Below, piece by piece: positions 8,780 through 19,104 of a stretch of 64,000 nt of DNA. The position numbers and the translations under genes were made by a program. Source of the DNA: Labilibaculum antarcticum (lineage in GTDB: Bacteria; Bacteroidota; Bacteroidia; Bacteroidales; Marinifilaceae). Where the stretch lies: contig NZ_AP018042.1 of NCBI RefSeq assembly GCF_002356295.1, positions 2,264,361 through 2,328,360 of the forward strand, given 5' to 3'. Below the pieces are notes generated by a model, which saw nothing but the letters and a program-made list of their open reading frames with translations, made no database searches and was not told the origin of the DNA. Every line of letters starts with the position of its first letter. The first letter of the stretch is position 1.

Positions 8780-10384
8780 TTACTTTTTATATTTAGCAGA
8801 CACTTCAGCAGCAACAGATTTCAAAGTAGCCTGTGCCTCATCAGTATATTTTCCTGCTCCTAGATCAGCTAAAACATCTTTGTGTTTCATTGCCATAAAA
8901 TCAAGGAAATCAATTTCAAATTCTTTCACCTTATCAACGGGAACATTACGCAATAATCCTTGCGATCCGCAATACAAAATAGCTACCTGCTTATCAACAG
9001 TATAAGGTGAATATTGTCCTTGTTTTAAAATTTCCACATTTTTAGAACCCTTATCCAAAACGGCACGGGTTGCAGCATCCATATCAGAACCAAACTTGGA
9101 AAATGCCTCCAGTTCACGATACTGAGCCTGATCCAGCTTCAAAGTACCAGCTACTTTTTTCATCGATTTAATCTGAGCATTACCACCCACACGAGATACC
9201 GAGATACCCACGTTAATTGCAGGACGAAAACCAGCATTAAAAAGATCCGATTCCAAGAAAATCTGACCATCGGTAATAGAAATTACATTGGTTGGAATGT
9301 AAGCCGATACGTCACCAGCCTGTGTTTCAATAATTGGAAGTGCAGTTAAAGAACCACCGCCTCTAATAATTGATTCACCTTTCTCATCCTTGGCATTTTT
9401 CAAACTTTCAGGTAAATCATTCATCTGACGGGCAATGTCATCAGAATTAATAATTTTAGCTGCACGCTCTAATAATCTTGAGTGCAGATAAAATACATCA
9501 CCTGGATATGCTTCACGTCCTGGTGGACGACGAAGTAGTAGAGAAACCTCACGGTACGAAACCGCTTGTTTCGATAAATCATCAAAAATAATCAATGCAG
9601 GACGACCGGTATCGCGAAAGAACTCACCAATAGAAGCTCCTGCGAAAGGGGCGTAAAACTGCAATGCTGCCGGATCGGCTGCTGTTGCCATCACAATAAC
9701 GGTATAAGCCATTGCTCCATGCTCCTCCAGTGTTCTGGCTATATTTGCTACAGTAGAACCTTTCTGTCCTATAGCTACATAAATACAGTAAACCGGCTCT
9801 CCTTTATCGTAAAATTCTTTTTGATTGATGATGGTGTCAATAGCAATTGCTGTTTTACCAGTCTGACGGTCACCAATGATTAACTCACGCTGTCCGCGTC
9901 CAATCGGAATCATCGCATCAATCGACTTCAATCCTGTTTGTAAAGGCTCAGTTACCGGCTGACGATAAAGTACACCAGGAGCTTTACGTTCCAATGGCAT
10001 TTCGTATGTCACACCTTTTATTTCACCTTTTCCATCAAGAGGTTCACCAATGGTATTGATTACACGTCCTAACATTCCCTCACCAACATTGATGGAGGCA
10101 ATACGCTTGGTGCGTTTTACAACATCACCTTCTTTAATACCTTGAGATTCTCCTAAAAGTACAGCTCCGACATTGTCCTCTTCGAGGTTCAAAACAATAC
10201 CTAAAACGCCATTTTGGAATTCGATCAACTCATTGGATTCAACATGCGATAAACCGTAAATGCGGGCGATACCATCCCCAACTTGCAATACGGTTCCGAC
10301 TTCTTCCAGTTCTGCCTCGGTTTTTAATCCTTTTAATTGCTGCTTTAGGATTGCCGAAACTTCTGCAGGTTTAATACTAGCCAT
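8780..10384 (-). CDS. atpA: ATP synthase F1 subunit alpha
   Basis: 534 residues. It contains the beta-barrel start, the Walker A motif GDRQTGKT at 171-178, the Walker B strand LIIFDD, the [22 protein letters not shown] block, and SVSRVGG with the arginine finger contacting the catalytic beta site. The non-catalytic subunit binds nucleotide for structure and regulation. It follows atpH after 43 bases. The length is slightly above the roughly 510 residues of E. coli and is usual in this phylum. Confidence 0.99.
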   Translation of the reverse strand: MASIKPAEVSAILKQQLKGLKTEAELEEVGTVLQVGDGIARIYGLSHVESNELIEFQNGVLGIVLNLEEDNVGAVLLGESQGIKEGDVVKRTKRIASINVGEGMLGRVINTIGEPLDGKGEIKGVTYEMPLERKAPGVLYRQPVTEPLQTGLKSIDAMIPIGRGQRELIIGDRQTGKTAIAIDTIINQKEFYDKGEPVYCIYVAIGQKGSTVANIARTLEEHGAMAYTVIVMATAADPAALQFYAPFAGASIGEFFRDTGRPALIIFDDLSKQAVSYREVSLLLRRPPGREAYPGDVFYLHSRLLERAAKIINSDDIARQMNDLPESLKNAKDEKGESIIRGGGSLTALPIIETQAGDVSAYIPTNVISITDGQIFLESDLFNAGFRPAINVGISVSRVGGNAQIKSMKKVAGTLKLDQAQYRELEAFSKFGSDMDAATRAVLDKGSKNVEILKQGQYSPYTVDKQVAILYCGSQGLLRNVPVDKVKEFEIDFLDFMAMKHKDVLADLGAGKYTDEAQATLKSVAAEVSAKYKK

Positions 10385-10427
10385 ATTTAATTTTTATTTA
10401 GTCAGAGTTTAATCCGATTTTGAAATT

Positions 10428-10976
10428 CTATTTCATATGATTTGAAAGCAATTCACGCTTAATTAGATTCAGCTGATTGCTAACACTAGCATCCAGTTGC
10501 TGATCTTCAATCCGAAGCACAAATCCACCAATAATCTCTTTATCAACCACTTCCTGTAATTCAATTTTTGCATTGAAAGATTTTGAAAGCAACTCACTCA
10601 ATTGACTATTGACGTCTTTCTCAATAGCAGATGCAGATGTAAGCGTTGCAGATAAAATCCCCTTGTCTTTACGACATAATGCCAAAAAATTTCGGGAAAT
10701 ATCCTTTAGGTAAATTTCACGACGATTTTGTACCACTAAATCTAAAAAATTAAGACTGACCGGATTTACTTTATCAGCAAATATAAGCTTAACCGAAGCT
10801 CGTTTGTGAGAGGTTTGAACAACCGGACTTTCAACCATAAGCCAAAATTCAGGTATCGTTTTACAAACCTCATCTACCAGCTGAATATCTTTAATTACGG
10901 ACTCTATTAAGTTCTCCTCTTTTCCTAATTCGAAAAGAGCTTTGGCATAACGAACCGAGATTTTACTTTCGTTCAT
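10428..10976 (-). CDS. atpH: ATP synthase F1 subunit delta (OSCP)
   Basis: 182 residues. The N-terminal six-helix domain starts VRYAKALFELGKEE, and the C-terminal half has the conserved KEIIGGFVLRIEDQQLDASV pattern ending in a short helix. Delta joins the top of F1 to the peripheral stalk formed by subunit b. The gene lies between atpF and atpA in the standard bacterial order. Sequence similarity in this family is low, but position and terminal motif agree. Confidence 0.96.
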   Translation of the reverse strand: MNESKISVRYAKALFELGKEENLIESVIKDIQLVDEVCKTIPEFWLMVESPVVQTSHKRASVKLIFADKVNPVSLNFLDLVVQNRREIYLKDISRNFLALCRKDKGILSATLTSASAIEKDVNSQLSELLSKSFNAKIELQEVVDKEIIGGFVLRIEDQQLDASVSNQLNLIKRELLSNHMK

Positions 10977-11052
10977 ATTCTTTTAGATTATTAGATGTGA
11001 GATATAAGAAAAGAGATCAAACAAGACTCTCGTACTCTCATTAACCCATTTA

Positions 11053-11547
11053 CTAATTCAACTTTACTTCATCCATTAACTTTTTGAAGTAATCTTTTTG
11101 TTGCTGATCATCAGCAAATTGCTGACGAAGAATTTTCTCTGCAATTTCAACAGAAAGAATTGCAACCTGAGCCTTGATTTCGTTCAAAGCAGCCGATTTC
11201 TCACCTTCTATATTAATTCGAGCCGATTCTATTACCTTATCAGCCTCGAGAGTAGCTTTTTGTTTGGCTTCACTAACCAGTTTACTGCCCATCTCTTTTG
11301 CTTCCTTTAGCATTGCCGCACGCTCTTTTCTTGCTTCCTGAAGAATTCTTTCGTTGTCGGCCTGTAATTCAGACATTTCTTCTTTTGCACGCTCAGCGGA
11401 ACTAAGTGCATCCTTAATGGATTGTTCTCTTTCCTTTAAGGCGTTTAGAATTGGTTTCCAGGCATACTTTGCCAGGATAAGCAAAACAATGCCAAATGAT
11501 AAAAGCATCCATATAAAGGTTCCTAATTCAGGTGTTACCAAGTCCAT
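11053..11547 (-). CDS. atpF: ATP synthase F0 subunit b
   Basis: 164 residues. One N-terminal membrane helix (LGTFIWMLLSFGIVLLILAKYAW) is followed by a long charged coiled coil rich in A, E and K. This is the peripheral stalk that prevents the alpha/beta head from rotating. There is only one b gene and no b-prime, so a homodimer is expected. It sits between atpE and atpH with a 76-base gap before atpH. Confidence 0.97.
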   Translation of the reverse strand: MDLVTPELGTFIWMLLSFGIVLLILAKYAWKPILNALKEREQSIKDALSSAERAKEEMSELQADNERILQEARKERAAMLKEAKEMGSKLVSEAKQKATLEADKVIESARINIEGEKSAALNEIKAQVAILSVEIAEKILRQQFADDQQQKDYFKKLMDEVKLN

Positions 11548-11645
11548 GTTATTCTATTTTAAGTCACTTAAAGTGATATTAACATCCAAATAGATACCAC
11601 AATTTGCCTCAGACAATCTCTTACGGCAAATTGCGGATAATTCTA

Positions 11646-11921
<276 letters not shown>

Positions 11922-11961
11922 TTAAAAACTATTAAAGCTCCCAACTGGGAGTAGAAAATTT

Positions 11962-13044
11962 TTAGTGATGTTCTTCTGTTGCCATACCGAAATAAAGAGC
12001 AGAAAGAAGCGTAAATACATAGGCCTGAATCAATCCTACCAACAGTTCAAGCATATTCATAAATACAATAAAAGCGACAGAAACAACTGACGTTCCGTAT
12101 CCTAAGCCCGGACTTATTTGTCCAAATATAAAAATAAGACTCACAAAAGCCAAAACAATCATATGACCTGCAGTAATGTTGGCAAAGAGTCGAACCATTA
12201 AAACAAATGGTTTTGTAAAAACTCCCATTACCTCAACCAAAGGCATCAATGGTATCGGGAATTTCAACCACCATGGTACTCCTGGTGTGTTGAAAATATC
12301 TTTCCAGTATGCTTTGTTTCCATTAATTGTAGTGATTACAAAGGTGAACAGTGCCAATACCAATGTTATGGTAATATTTCCAGTCACATTTGCCCCCCCA
12401 GGGAAAAATGGAACCATGCCCATTAGATTGTTCAACCAAATAAAAAAGAAAATAGACAGCAGATAAGGCAGGTATTTTTCATATTTTTTTTCTCCGATTG
12501 CAGGTTTAGCAACTTCATCACGAACGAATATAATGATAGGTTCAACCAGTGATTGCATGCCTTTAGGTGCTTTACCTTTACTGTTCGTATATGATTTTGC
12601 GACAGAAATAAATACCCAAAGCAGAATTGCCATACTTATTAGCATCGATACAACATTTTTAGTCATCGAGATATCAAATGGACGTACTTCATGTCCATTA
12701 AGCATTTCTACCACCTTCCCTCTGTATTCACCCTCCTTAGCAATTGAAAACCCTTTGTAAGCGGAATCCCCATGAAAATTATTAGACAGAAAGATATTAA
12801 ATCCTGAGTTTTGCGAGTATACAATTACCGGCAGAGGTAATGTTGCATGAAAATCACCATAACTAAAAACATGCCATTCGTAAGAATCACCAATATGCCC
12901 CATTATAAAACTTCCTGGATCAAACTTTTCTTTGGAGTGTGTCTCTTGAGAGGCATGTTCTGTATGCTCGTCACCGGAAGCAAAAACCGGTGTAACACTT
13001 ACCACTAAGAAGAAAATCAACAGAAATCGATGAATATTTTTCAT
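11962..13044 (-). CDS. atpB: ATP synthase F0 subunit a with secreted N-terminal extension
   Basis: 360 residues, about 90 more than E. coli AtpB. It starts with a signal peptide (FLLIFFLVVSVTPVFASG) and a His/Glu-rich periplasmic segment (to about residue 125) that is typical of Bacteroidota subunit a. The following helices include the essential arginine in VRLFANITAGHM and a C-terminal LIQAYVFTLLSALYF helix. It forms the proton half-channels beside the c-ring. It is the first classical ATP synthase gene in the cluster; a 245-base gap separates it from the upstream membrane protein gene. Confidence 0.97.
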   Translation of the reverse strand: MKNIHRFLLIFFLVVSVTPVFASGDEHTEHASQETHSKEKFDPGSFIMGHIGDSYEWHVFSYGDFHATLPLPVIVYSQNSGFNIFLSNNFHGDSAYKGFSIAKEGEYRGKVVEMLNGHEVRPFDISMTKNVVSMLISMAILLWVFISVAKSYTNSKGKAPKGMQSLVEPIIIFVRDEVAKPAIGEKKYEKYLPYLLSIFFFIWLNNLMGMVPFFPGGANVTGNITITLVLALFTFVITTINGNKAYWKDIFNTPGVPWWLKFPIPLMPLVEVMGVFTKPFVLMVRLFANITAGHMIVLAFVSLIFIFGQISPGLGYGTSVVSVAFIVFMNMLELLVGLIQAYVFTLLSALYFGMATEEHH

Positions 13045-13289
13045 ACGTAAACAACTTACTTTATAACAGATACCAATTAATTTGGCTTAAAAAACCCCAT
13101 ATTCACTGATTTGGGATTCATCAAATCTGTTTGGTTAAAATGCCAATCCAAAAACTTTTTGAATTAACTGTATTTTTAAGAATGATTCCTCATTCATTTA
13201 GTATTTATCTTTCCCAACTAAAACCTTGTCCTTTTTTAATTTTGACATCCAAATTTAATAAAAAAACAATCGCTTGAGGCTTTTTAATA

Positions 13290-13682
13290 TCATTTAACAT
13301 TCCCAGACCTTAAGGTATTAGATAAAGTTACAACATCGTAAGCTGTATATACCACATAGCAAAACCCGAAAAACAGGACAAAACTCAATGCCCGTGGACG
13401 ATCCAGCAAAACGTAAATGATTACGAAACTAAGGTGCAAGAATAGTTTTATTCCAAACCAAGCCATGTAATTTGTATTGAAAGCCCGCGGATTATCCTTA
13501 ACTGTTTTAACTAATCTATAGTGCTGAAAGGAACTAAGCAGGAAAAAATACAAAATAACAAAAGGAAAAAAATAATTAAACCATGGTTTTAACAGAGTCA
13601 AATATAATAGAACAGAGATAACCAACAGCGATAAGGAAATCATTCCAAGATTTTGAATGTACTTTTTAATAGATTTTTCCAT
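13290..13682 (-). CDS. Small membrane protein of the ATP synthase operon
   Basis: 130 residues with four hydrophobic segments (about 15-33, 37-55, 70-90 and 95-115) and a basic N-terminus. I do not recognise a named family. It lies 18 bases after the AtpI-like gene and upstream of atpB, a position where Bacteroidota often carry an uncharacterised four-helix protein. A role in F0 assembly like that of AtpI is a plausible inference from position. Confidence 0.8.
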   Translation of the reverse strand: MEKSIKKYIQNLGMISLSLLVISVLLYLTLLKPWFNYFFPFVILYFFLLSSFQHYRLVKTVKDNPRAFNTNYMAWFGIKLFLHLSFVIIYVLLDRPRALSFVLFFGFCYVVYTAYDVVTLSNTLRSGNVK

Positions 13683-13700
13683 GTCTGAATTTAAATGCGC

Positions 13701-13946
13701 TTAATTATTATTAAACAAATCTTTTAACGCAAAATAAAGGGATAAAACAACACCTCCAAATGCTCCAATTATGGTGAATAATGGAAATTCATTTTCCAGA
13801 TAATCATCCAACTTCATTCCAGCATATAATACCAGTAGAATAATTGCAATCATTTGAAATGCCAGACCAGAATATTTTGCAATACTAGTGGTTTGCTTTT
13901 TCCGTTTTTCGAAGGAATTACTGAGGTCCTTTTTCCTTTTTTTCAT
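13701..13946 (-). CDS. AtpI-like F0F1 assembly protein (AtpZ/AtpI family)
   Basis: 81 residues. A basic N-terminus (KKRKKDLSNSFEKRKK) precedes two membrane helices (about 26-44 and 55-75), with the GxKLDDYLE motif between them that is typical of AtpZ/AtpI-like proteins. Related proteins help c-ring assembly or magnesium supply for ATP synthase. Its start overlaps the end of the bactofilin gene by 29 bases, which indicates co-translation. The functional statement is family knowledge; the call rests on size, two helices and position. Confidence 0.8.
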   Translation of the reverse strand: MKKRKKDLSNSFEKRKKQTTSIAKYSGLAFQMIAIILLVLYAGMKLDDYLENEFPLFTIIGAFGGVVLSLYFALKDLFNNN

Positions 13947-14340
13947 CTTTTTTATGTGCTACATCGACCTTAGGAGGTACATCGCCCATTTTACATGAAC
14001 CTGTAAATTTGGCTCCTGGCTCAACAGTAATTTTATCAGTTGTAATATTTCCATGAATAACCGCCGTATTTTTCAAATTAACCATTTCGGAAGCAACAAT
14101 ATTACCTTCGACTCTTCCCGAAACATCAATTGTTTTGCATTGTACATCTCCTTCAATTTTACCCGTATGTCCAACTACAACTTTTCCATTCACTACCATT
14201 TTACCGTTAAGAAAACCATCAATTCGGATATCTCTAGTTGCTTGAATATCACCTGTTAATGATGTTCCATCGCAGATAAGATTTACCGCAGTTGGCTGTA
14301 CTTCATTGTTTTTGCTCATTTTATCTTTTTTACGAAACAT
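13918..14340 (-). CDS. Bactofilin family protein
   Basis: 140 residues. The centre (about 22-125) is a glycine/valine-rich right-handed beta-helix with short repeats such as GDIQATRDIRIDGFLNGKM and GKIEGDVQCKTIDVSGRVEGNI, the mark of bactofilins (DUF583). The C-terminal tail is Lys/Glu-rich. Bactofilins polymerise without nucleotide and scaffold envelope or peptidoglycan machinery. It is the first gene of the transcript containing ATP synthase genes and overlaps the AtpI-like gene by 29 bases. Confidence 0.93.
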   Translation of the reverse strand: MFRKKDKMSKNNEVQPTAVNLICDGTSLTGDIQATRDIRIDGFLNGKMVVNGKVVVGHTGKIEGDVQCKTIDVSGRVEGNIVASEMVNLKNTAVIHGNITTDKITVEPGAKFTGSCKMGDVPPKVDVAHKKDEKKEKGPQ

Positions 14341-14573
14341 GTTAAACTCTAGTTGAAATTAAAAATCCTTTATTACAACCAACAAAATAGCAAGAAATTA
14401 TTTAATTCATTTAAATTTTTCTTAAGATCTATTCAGTCAGTAGTACTAAAACAACTCATTTTTATTAAAAATAGTATTTCCATTCAAGGAAAAGAACTTG
14501 CAATAGTGTTCTGCAGGCTATACAAATATAAAAATTTGAATGATAAAAACCATTCATTTAAAACGATTCCAAC

Positions 14574-14600
14574 AAAAAAAGGCCTCCAAATTGGAGGCCT
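14574..14600 (-). terminator. Terminator of fabH
   Basis: The inverted repeat GGCCTCCAA / TTGGAGGCC (14581-14599) is almost perfect and has a minimal loop. On the minus strand it is followed by seven T. It lies 26 bases after the fabH stop. Confidence 0.88.
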
Positions 14601-14625
14601 AATTATATATTACTTAATTATTGTT

Positions 14626-15624
14626 TTATTTTGGATCATAACCCCACTTCAAAAGTATGGAACCCCAGGTAAAGCCAGCACCAAATCCTGAAAGAATAAG
14701 CTTATCTCCTTTATGCAATTGGTCTTCCCACTCCCATAAACACAATGGAATTGTAGCAGAAGTCGTATTACCATATCTTTCAATATTGATCATTACTTTC
14801 TCTTTTGCTAAGCCCATTCTTCTTGCTGTGGCTTCGATAATACGATTGTTTGCCTGATGTGGAACCAACCATGCTAAATCATCTGGTGTTATGTTGTGTT
14901 TTTCCATCATTTCAACGGAAACATCTGCCATATTAGAAACTGCGTGTTTAAATACATGCTGTCCTTCCTGGTAGATGAAATGCTCACCAGCATCAATTGT
15001 TTCATAACTTGCCGGTTTGCACGATCCACCTGCTTTTTGATGCAAATGTTTTCTACCAAAACCTTGAGTATGTAACATCTCATCAATTATCCCAAAATTT
15101 TCTGTGGTAGGCTCCAGCATTACTGCAGCTGCTCCATCACCAAATATTGGACAAGTCTGACGATCTGTATAATCAACAATTGATGACATTTTCTCGGCAC
15201 CAACAATTATAACCTTCTTATACATTCCTGATTGAATGTACTTTGAGCCAGTAGCCAATGCGAATAAGAATCCTGAACAACCTGCATTTAAATCGAAACT
15301 AAATGCGTCATTAATTCCTACTTTATCGCTAATAATATTAGCTGTAGCAGGAAATTGCATGTCAGGAGTTACTGTTGCACAAATCAACAAATCAACGTCC
15401 TCAGGAGAAGTATTGGTTTTTTTCAACAGCTCTTCAACTGCTTTAGCTCCCAAATCTGAAGATCCTTTTCCTTCGCCTTTTAGAATTCTTCTTTCCTTAA
15501 TACCAATACGAGTCATGATCCACTCATCGGTTGTATTAACCATGGTGCTCAATTCCTCATTGGTAAGAACATAGTCTGGGACATAAGCTCCAACACCAGT
15601 TATTACTGCATTAATTTTCGACAT
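14626..15624 (-). CDS. fabH: 3-oxoacyl-ACP synthase III (KAS III)
   Basis: 332 residues. It carries the full Cys-His-Asn triad: C116 in [10 protein letters not shown]256 in [10 protein letters not shown] and N286 in [11 protein letters not shown]. The enzyme condenses acetyl-CoA (or a branched acyl-CoA) with malonyl-ACP to start fatty acid synthesis. It follows rpmF, an order common in bacteria (yceD-rpmF-...-fabH), but plsX is missing between them. A hairpin lies in the 232-base gap after rpmF, so fabH may have its own promoter. Confidence 0.98.
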   Translation of the reverse strand: MSKINAVITGVGAYVPDYVLTNEELSTMVNTTDEWIMTRIGIKERRILKGEGKGSSDLGAKAVEELLKKTNTSPEDVDLLICATVTPDMQFPATANIISDKVGINDAFSFDLNAGCSGFLFALATGSKYIQSGMYKKVIIVGAEKMSSIVDYTDRQTCPIFGDGAAAVMLEPTTENFGIIDEMLHTQGFGRKHLHQKAGGSCKPASYETIDAGEHFIYQEGQHVFKHAVSNMADVSVEMMEKHNITPDDLAWLVPHQANNRIIEATARRMGLAKEKVMINIERYGNTTSATIPLCLWEWEDQLHKGDKLILSGFGAGFTWGSILLKWGYDPK

Positions 15625-15783
15625 TCTTCTAGCTTACTTAGTGTTTATCAGATAGATCCGGCGTTCTACATTTACACAGACATAAATTCACAACAAATGA
15701 AATAAAGACACAATTAAACGCCAATCAACAAGTTGATTGAAACAATTAGATGCTCCATAATTTGTGAAAAAACTGTATAATAA

Positions 15784-15817
15784 GCAAAATTGCTCCCAAG
15801 TAACACCTGAGGAGCAA
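15784..15817 (-). terminator. Possible terminator after rpmF
   Basis: The inverted repeat TTGCTCC / GGAGCAA (15790-15796 and 15811-15817) has a 14-base loop and is followed on the minus strand by TTTTGCTTA. It is 40 bases past the rpmF stop. The T-run is short, so it may be leaky. Confidence 0.55.
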
Positions 15818-15856
15818 ATTCACATATTGCGTCTAATCTAAATAATTCAACTCAGA

Positions 15857-16042
15857 TTATGCTGTAACTTGTTTTTCGATAGCCAATTTGCCTCTATAAT
15901 AACCGCACTCAGGGCAAACAGTGTGATATTTAACAGTTGCTCCACAATTTGAGCAAGATGCTAAAGTAGCTGGAGTTGCTTTAATATGAGTTCTTCTCTT
16001 ATTTCTTCTCTGCTTCGACGTTCTGTGTTTTGGATGTGCCAT
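15857..16042 (-). CDS. rpmF: 50S ribosomal protein L32
   Basis: 61 residues, the normal size. It starts MAHPKHRTSKQRRNKRR and has two zinc-binding pairs, C30-x2-C33 and C43-x2-C46, so this is the zinc-containing form. It lies 16 bases downstream of the YceD gene, a conserved neighbour. Confidence 0.98.
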   Translation of the reverse strand: MAHPKHRTSKQRRNKRRTHIKATPATLASCSNCGATVKYHTVCPECGYYRGKLAIEKQVTA

Positions 16043-16058
16043 TTTTCAACCTATTTAA

Positions 16059-16586
16059 CTAATTATTATCAATCAATTTTCTTAAATCATTCCATCTTGG
16101 ATCAATGTCTTGTACATCTTTCACCGAATGGTCATTCAATTTTTGAATCATTTCTTCATTACAAGTGCTGTTTCCATCTTCATCTTCGGGATGAACAAAG
16201 CTTAAAGGTAAGCTCAGTACAAACAACTCATAGATGTATTGTGCTGTTTCAAGTTTATTTACCGATCCTGAAATCACAATAACATCATCAGCCAACTCCT
16301 CATTTTCCTCTCCAAATTTCACGTAAACAGAACTTTCTCCATTCACCTTCATGTTAAATTCCTCGAGACAACGATCACAGGGCACTTTCATTTTACCATC
16401 CAATTCAATAATCAATGTCATAACCAAGCTTTTCTTCTCCAGCGTTACTTTCACTGAAGCATCAACTTGATATGCATCTTCTTTTTGAAAATGCTCAAAG
16501 AATTCCTGATCAATGGTGAAATTAAATTCATGTTTACCATCATTCAATCCTTTGAAAGGAATCGTATATTTTGTTAGATAATCCAC
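16059..16586 (-). CDS. YceD/DUF177 family protein
   Basis: 175 residues. The hallmark CDRCLEEF (C70, C73) follows a beta-rich N-terminal half. An acidic stretch of Glu and Asp comes next, and the tail is DPRWNDLRKL. DUF177 proteins are encoded beside rpmF across bacteria and have been linked to 23S rRNA accumulation. The start codon is GTG at 16586; no better ATG is nearby. A TACTTTTG element ends about 20 bases upstream. Confidence 0.9.
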   Translation of the reverse strand: MDYLTKYTIPFKGLNDGKHEFNFTIDQEFFEHFQKEDAYQVDASVKVTLEKKSLVMTLIIELDGKMKVPCDRCLEEFNMKVNGESSVYVKFGEENEELADDVIVISGSVNKLETAQYIYELFVLSLPLSFVHPEDEDGNSTCNEEMIQKLNDHSVKDVQDIDPRWNDLRKLIDNN

Positions 16587-16606
16587 TATATTCTAATAAA
16601 ACTTTG

Positions 16607-16614
16607 CAAAAGTA
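16607..16614 (-). promoter_or_regulatory. Candidate -7 element for yceD-rpmF
   Basis: The minus strand reads TACTTTTG, an exact match to the Bacteroidota TAnnTTTG element, about 20 bases before the GTG start. I see no TTG at the proper -33 distance, so support is partial. Confidence 0.4.
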
Positions 16615-16787
16615 TAAAAATTAATCATACGTTTTCATAAATCTCAACATCTTTTTTCTGCAATTTGAATCAATTATTAAACTGAATTACAGTTTCAATG
16701 ATGAAATTCCGTTGAAAACGGGGGTGCAAAAATAGGTAGTTCTTTGATGGTATCAAAAAAAAAACAGCTATTTGAAAATCAAATGGT

Positions 16788-17933
16788 TCAATTTAATGGT
16801 AAAATAATCCTAAAAACCGCACCACTACCCAATTCTGAGCTAGCAACAAATATTTTTCCGCGGTGATAATTTTCAATAATCCTTTTAGAAAGAGATAATC
16901 CAAGCCCCCATCCTCTTTTTTTTGAGGTAAATCCGGGCTTAAAAATGGTTTTAAATTGATTTCTGGCTATCCCTTTTCCTGTATCACTGATATCAATAAT
17001 CAATTGATTTGCTTTACTTGAAACCAAAAAATTTAATTTCCCCTTCCCTTCCATCGCATCAACCGCATTCTTCGCCAAATTCTCAATTACCCACGAAAAC
17101 AACTCTTTATTTAATGGAACCATTCCATTGTCAGTATCTGTAAGCTCTATACTGTATTCAACTTTATCGGAAGTTCTCTTTTTTAAGTATCCGACACTAC
17201 TGTCAAGTACATCAAAAATGTTAGTGAATTTTAAAACAGGTTTCGATCCAATTTTTGAAAAACGTTCGGCAATTACTTCTAACCGATCGACGTCTTTTGC
17301 CATTTCTTTAGCTAATTGTGAATCAATTTCGCCAGATTTAATGAGCTCCATCCAAGCCATTAAAGAGCTAATTGGGGTTCCTAACTGATGAGCTGTTTCT
17401 TTCGACATTCCAACCCAAACCTGATTCTGTTCGGCCGATTTTGAATACGAAAAAGCCAAATAGGCTATCAAAATAAAAGTGATAATTGCCCCTAATTGCA
17501 CAAAAGGATACCAAGCCAATCGCTTTAAGAGATTCGAATCATCAAAATAGATGTAGTTTTTACCATTTACAAGCTCTATCTCTATTGAGTGATTATCATC
17601 CTTCATATCTTGAAGTTTTTCCTTTAAAACCTCATCTTGATTCCTTTTAGGGAGTGGTATGTTTCTGTAATCAACAACGTTTCCGTTATCATCGACAAGA
17701 ATGACCGGAATGGTCTCATTTTGTTCCAGAATACGATTAATAAGTGATACATCCTGATCAGGATTTAATTGCAGACTACGCATTCCCTCAGCCCACAATT
17801 CAATTTTTTTTCCCTCTTCGTTAGCCAACTTACCCACCAGATTATTGGTGTACAGAATAGAGCATAAAACAATTATTATGGCGATCAGTAAAAAATATAA
17901 TTTCCAATGACGGTTTTTTAGATAGATATCCAA
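16788..17933 (-). CDS. Membrane sensor histidine kinase
   Basis: 381 residues. Two membrane helices (about 11-30 and 143-163) enclose a 110-residue periplasmic sensor. The kinase core follows: H-box MSKETAHQLGTPISS with His182, N-box ENLAKNAVDA, DTGKGI and GWGLGLSLSKRI. HQLGTPISS is a variant of the usual HELRTPL found in some Bacteroidota kinases. No response regulator gene is adjacent, so it is an orphan kinase. The start codon appears to be TTG at 17933, because no ATG lies before helix 1. The signal sensed is unknown. Confidence 0.9.
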   Translation of the reverse strand: MDIYLKNRHWKLYFLLIAIIIVLCSILYTNNLVGKLANEEGKKIELWAEGMRSLQLNPDQDVSLINRILEQNETIPVILVDDNGNVVDYRNIPLPKRNQDEVLKEKLQDMKDDNHSIEIELVNGKNYIYFDDSNLLKRLAWYPFVQLGAIITFILIAYLAFSYSKSAEQNQVWVGMSKETAHQLGTPISSLMAWMELIKSGEIDSQLAKEMAKDVDRLEVIAERFSKIGSKPVLKFTNIFDVLDSSVGYLKKRTSDKVEYSIELTDTDNGMVPLNKELFSWVIENLAKNAVDAMEGKGKLNFLVSSKANQLIIDISDTGKGIARNQFKTIFKPGFTSKKRGWGLGLSLSKRIIENYHRGKIFVASSELGSGAVFRIILPLN

Positions 17934-18001
17934 GATTTTCGAGTTCTAAGGTTTCAACATAAAGATAACGACAAATCTTTTGATTTCTTATCCAAATAAA
18001 A

Positions 18002-19033
18002 TTACTTCTTTAAGTTTGAGTAGAATTCAAGGATGGCTTTTGCATTTTCCTTAGGATCGTCCTTTTCAAGTGCTATCGAATAAATTGTTTGCCCTTTTCG
18101 CTTTTGCTGACCGTGAAGATACGCTTTGTCGTAGTAGGTTAATGTAATATCTGCCACAGTGTGAAAATCACCATTATCAAGACTTTCAATTGCATTCTTA
18201 ACATTCAAACCACCCAATCGTTTCTCTATTTTTAAAACCAGTTCTTTTAAAACAGCGATATCAAAACAGGCATATTCTTTGACCAACCTCTTGATTCGCT
18301 CCTCTTTGGGAATATCCATACTAACCACATCAGCATTTCTCATTCGAAGAAACAAAACCTCATTAATCCGCACGGATCCAACCGAGTTGCTTTCATCTTC
18401 AATCCAAATGGGACGAGAATAATCAAATTCAGACCATTTTTGAGCTAATTCATTTTCAAAATTCTCACTTGTTGGCTGATTAGCTTGTCCCAAAGCGCCA
18501 AATACTGATCCTTTATGGTTGGCAACACCTTCCAAATCAAGAACCTGATGTCCCATTCCCATCATTTCATGCAAAACCTCCGTTTTACCACTGCCGGTCA
18601 TTCCACCCAAAATGATTATTTCCGCTTTATCGGCAAATCGTTCCCGGTTGTATGTCCTGTAGGCCTTATATCCTCCTTTTAACAGATAAACGGTGAATCC
18701 TGCAGTCTCGAACAGCCAAGCCATACTTCCACTTCGCATTCCGCCTCTCCAGCAATGTATCAGTATTTCTTTCTCTGGAGCAATTTTTTTTGCTTTTCCT
18801 ACAAATCGAGCCAATTTTGGCCCTACCAATTCTAAGCCCAATAAAACGGCTGAATCCTTGCCTGCCCTCTTGTATTTAGTTCCAACAACAACTCTTTCCT
18901 CATTCGAGAAAATTGGAAGATTACGAGCTCCGGGAATATGTCCGGCATCAAATTCTGCAGCAGTTCGAACATCAACCATGGGTAAAGTTTTACCCATTTC
19001 AAGAAATTCTTTAGGATCAAGTATTGTAGCCAT
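18002..19033 (-). CDS. mnmH: tRNA 2-selenouridine synthase
   Basis: 343 residues. An N-terminal rhodanese domain has its catalytic Cys94 in HCWRGGMRSGSMAW, followed by a P-loop GGMTGSGKT at 143-151. This is the fixed architecture of MnmH (SelU/YbbB), which first geranylates and then selenates the 2-thiouridine of wobble mnm5s2U in tRNA using selenophosphate. Working activity needs a selenophosphate synthetase (selD), which is not in this window. The gene lies 71 bases after the AIM24-family gene's stop, with a terminator between. Confidence 0.95.
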   Translation of the reverse strand: MATILDPKEFLEMGKTLPMVDVRTAAEFDAGHIPGARNLPIFSNEERVVVGTKYKRAGKDSAVLLGLELVGPKLARFVGKAKKIAPEKEILIHCWRGGMRSGSMAWLFETAGFTVYLLKGGYKAYRTYNRERFADKAEIIILGGMTGSGKTEVLHEMMGMGHQVLDLEGVANHKGSVFGALGQANQPTSENFENELAQKWSEFDYSRPIWIEDESNSVGSVRINEVLFLRMRNADVVSMDIPKEERIKRLVKEYACFDIAVLKELVLKIEKRLGGLNVKNAIESLDNGDFHTVADITLTYYDKAYLHGQQKRKGQTIYSIALEKDDPKENAKAILEFYSNLKK

Positions 19034-19050
19034 TTCTTCGTTTTATATCA

Positions 19051-19080
19051 ATAAAAATAGCACGTAGTAAGTTACGTGCT
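19051..19080 (-). terminator. Terminator of the AIM24-family gene
   Basis: An 8-bp stem AGCACGTA / TACGTGCT with a 6-base loop is followed on the minus strand by ATTTTTATTG. It is 25 bases past the stop at 19105. Confidence 0.75.
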
Positions 19081-19104
19081 TGTATGTTTAAATTATTAGT
19101 CCAA

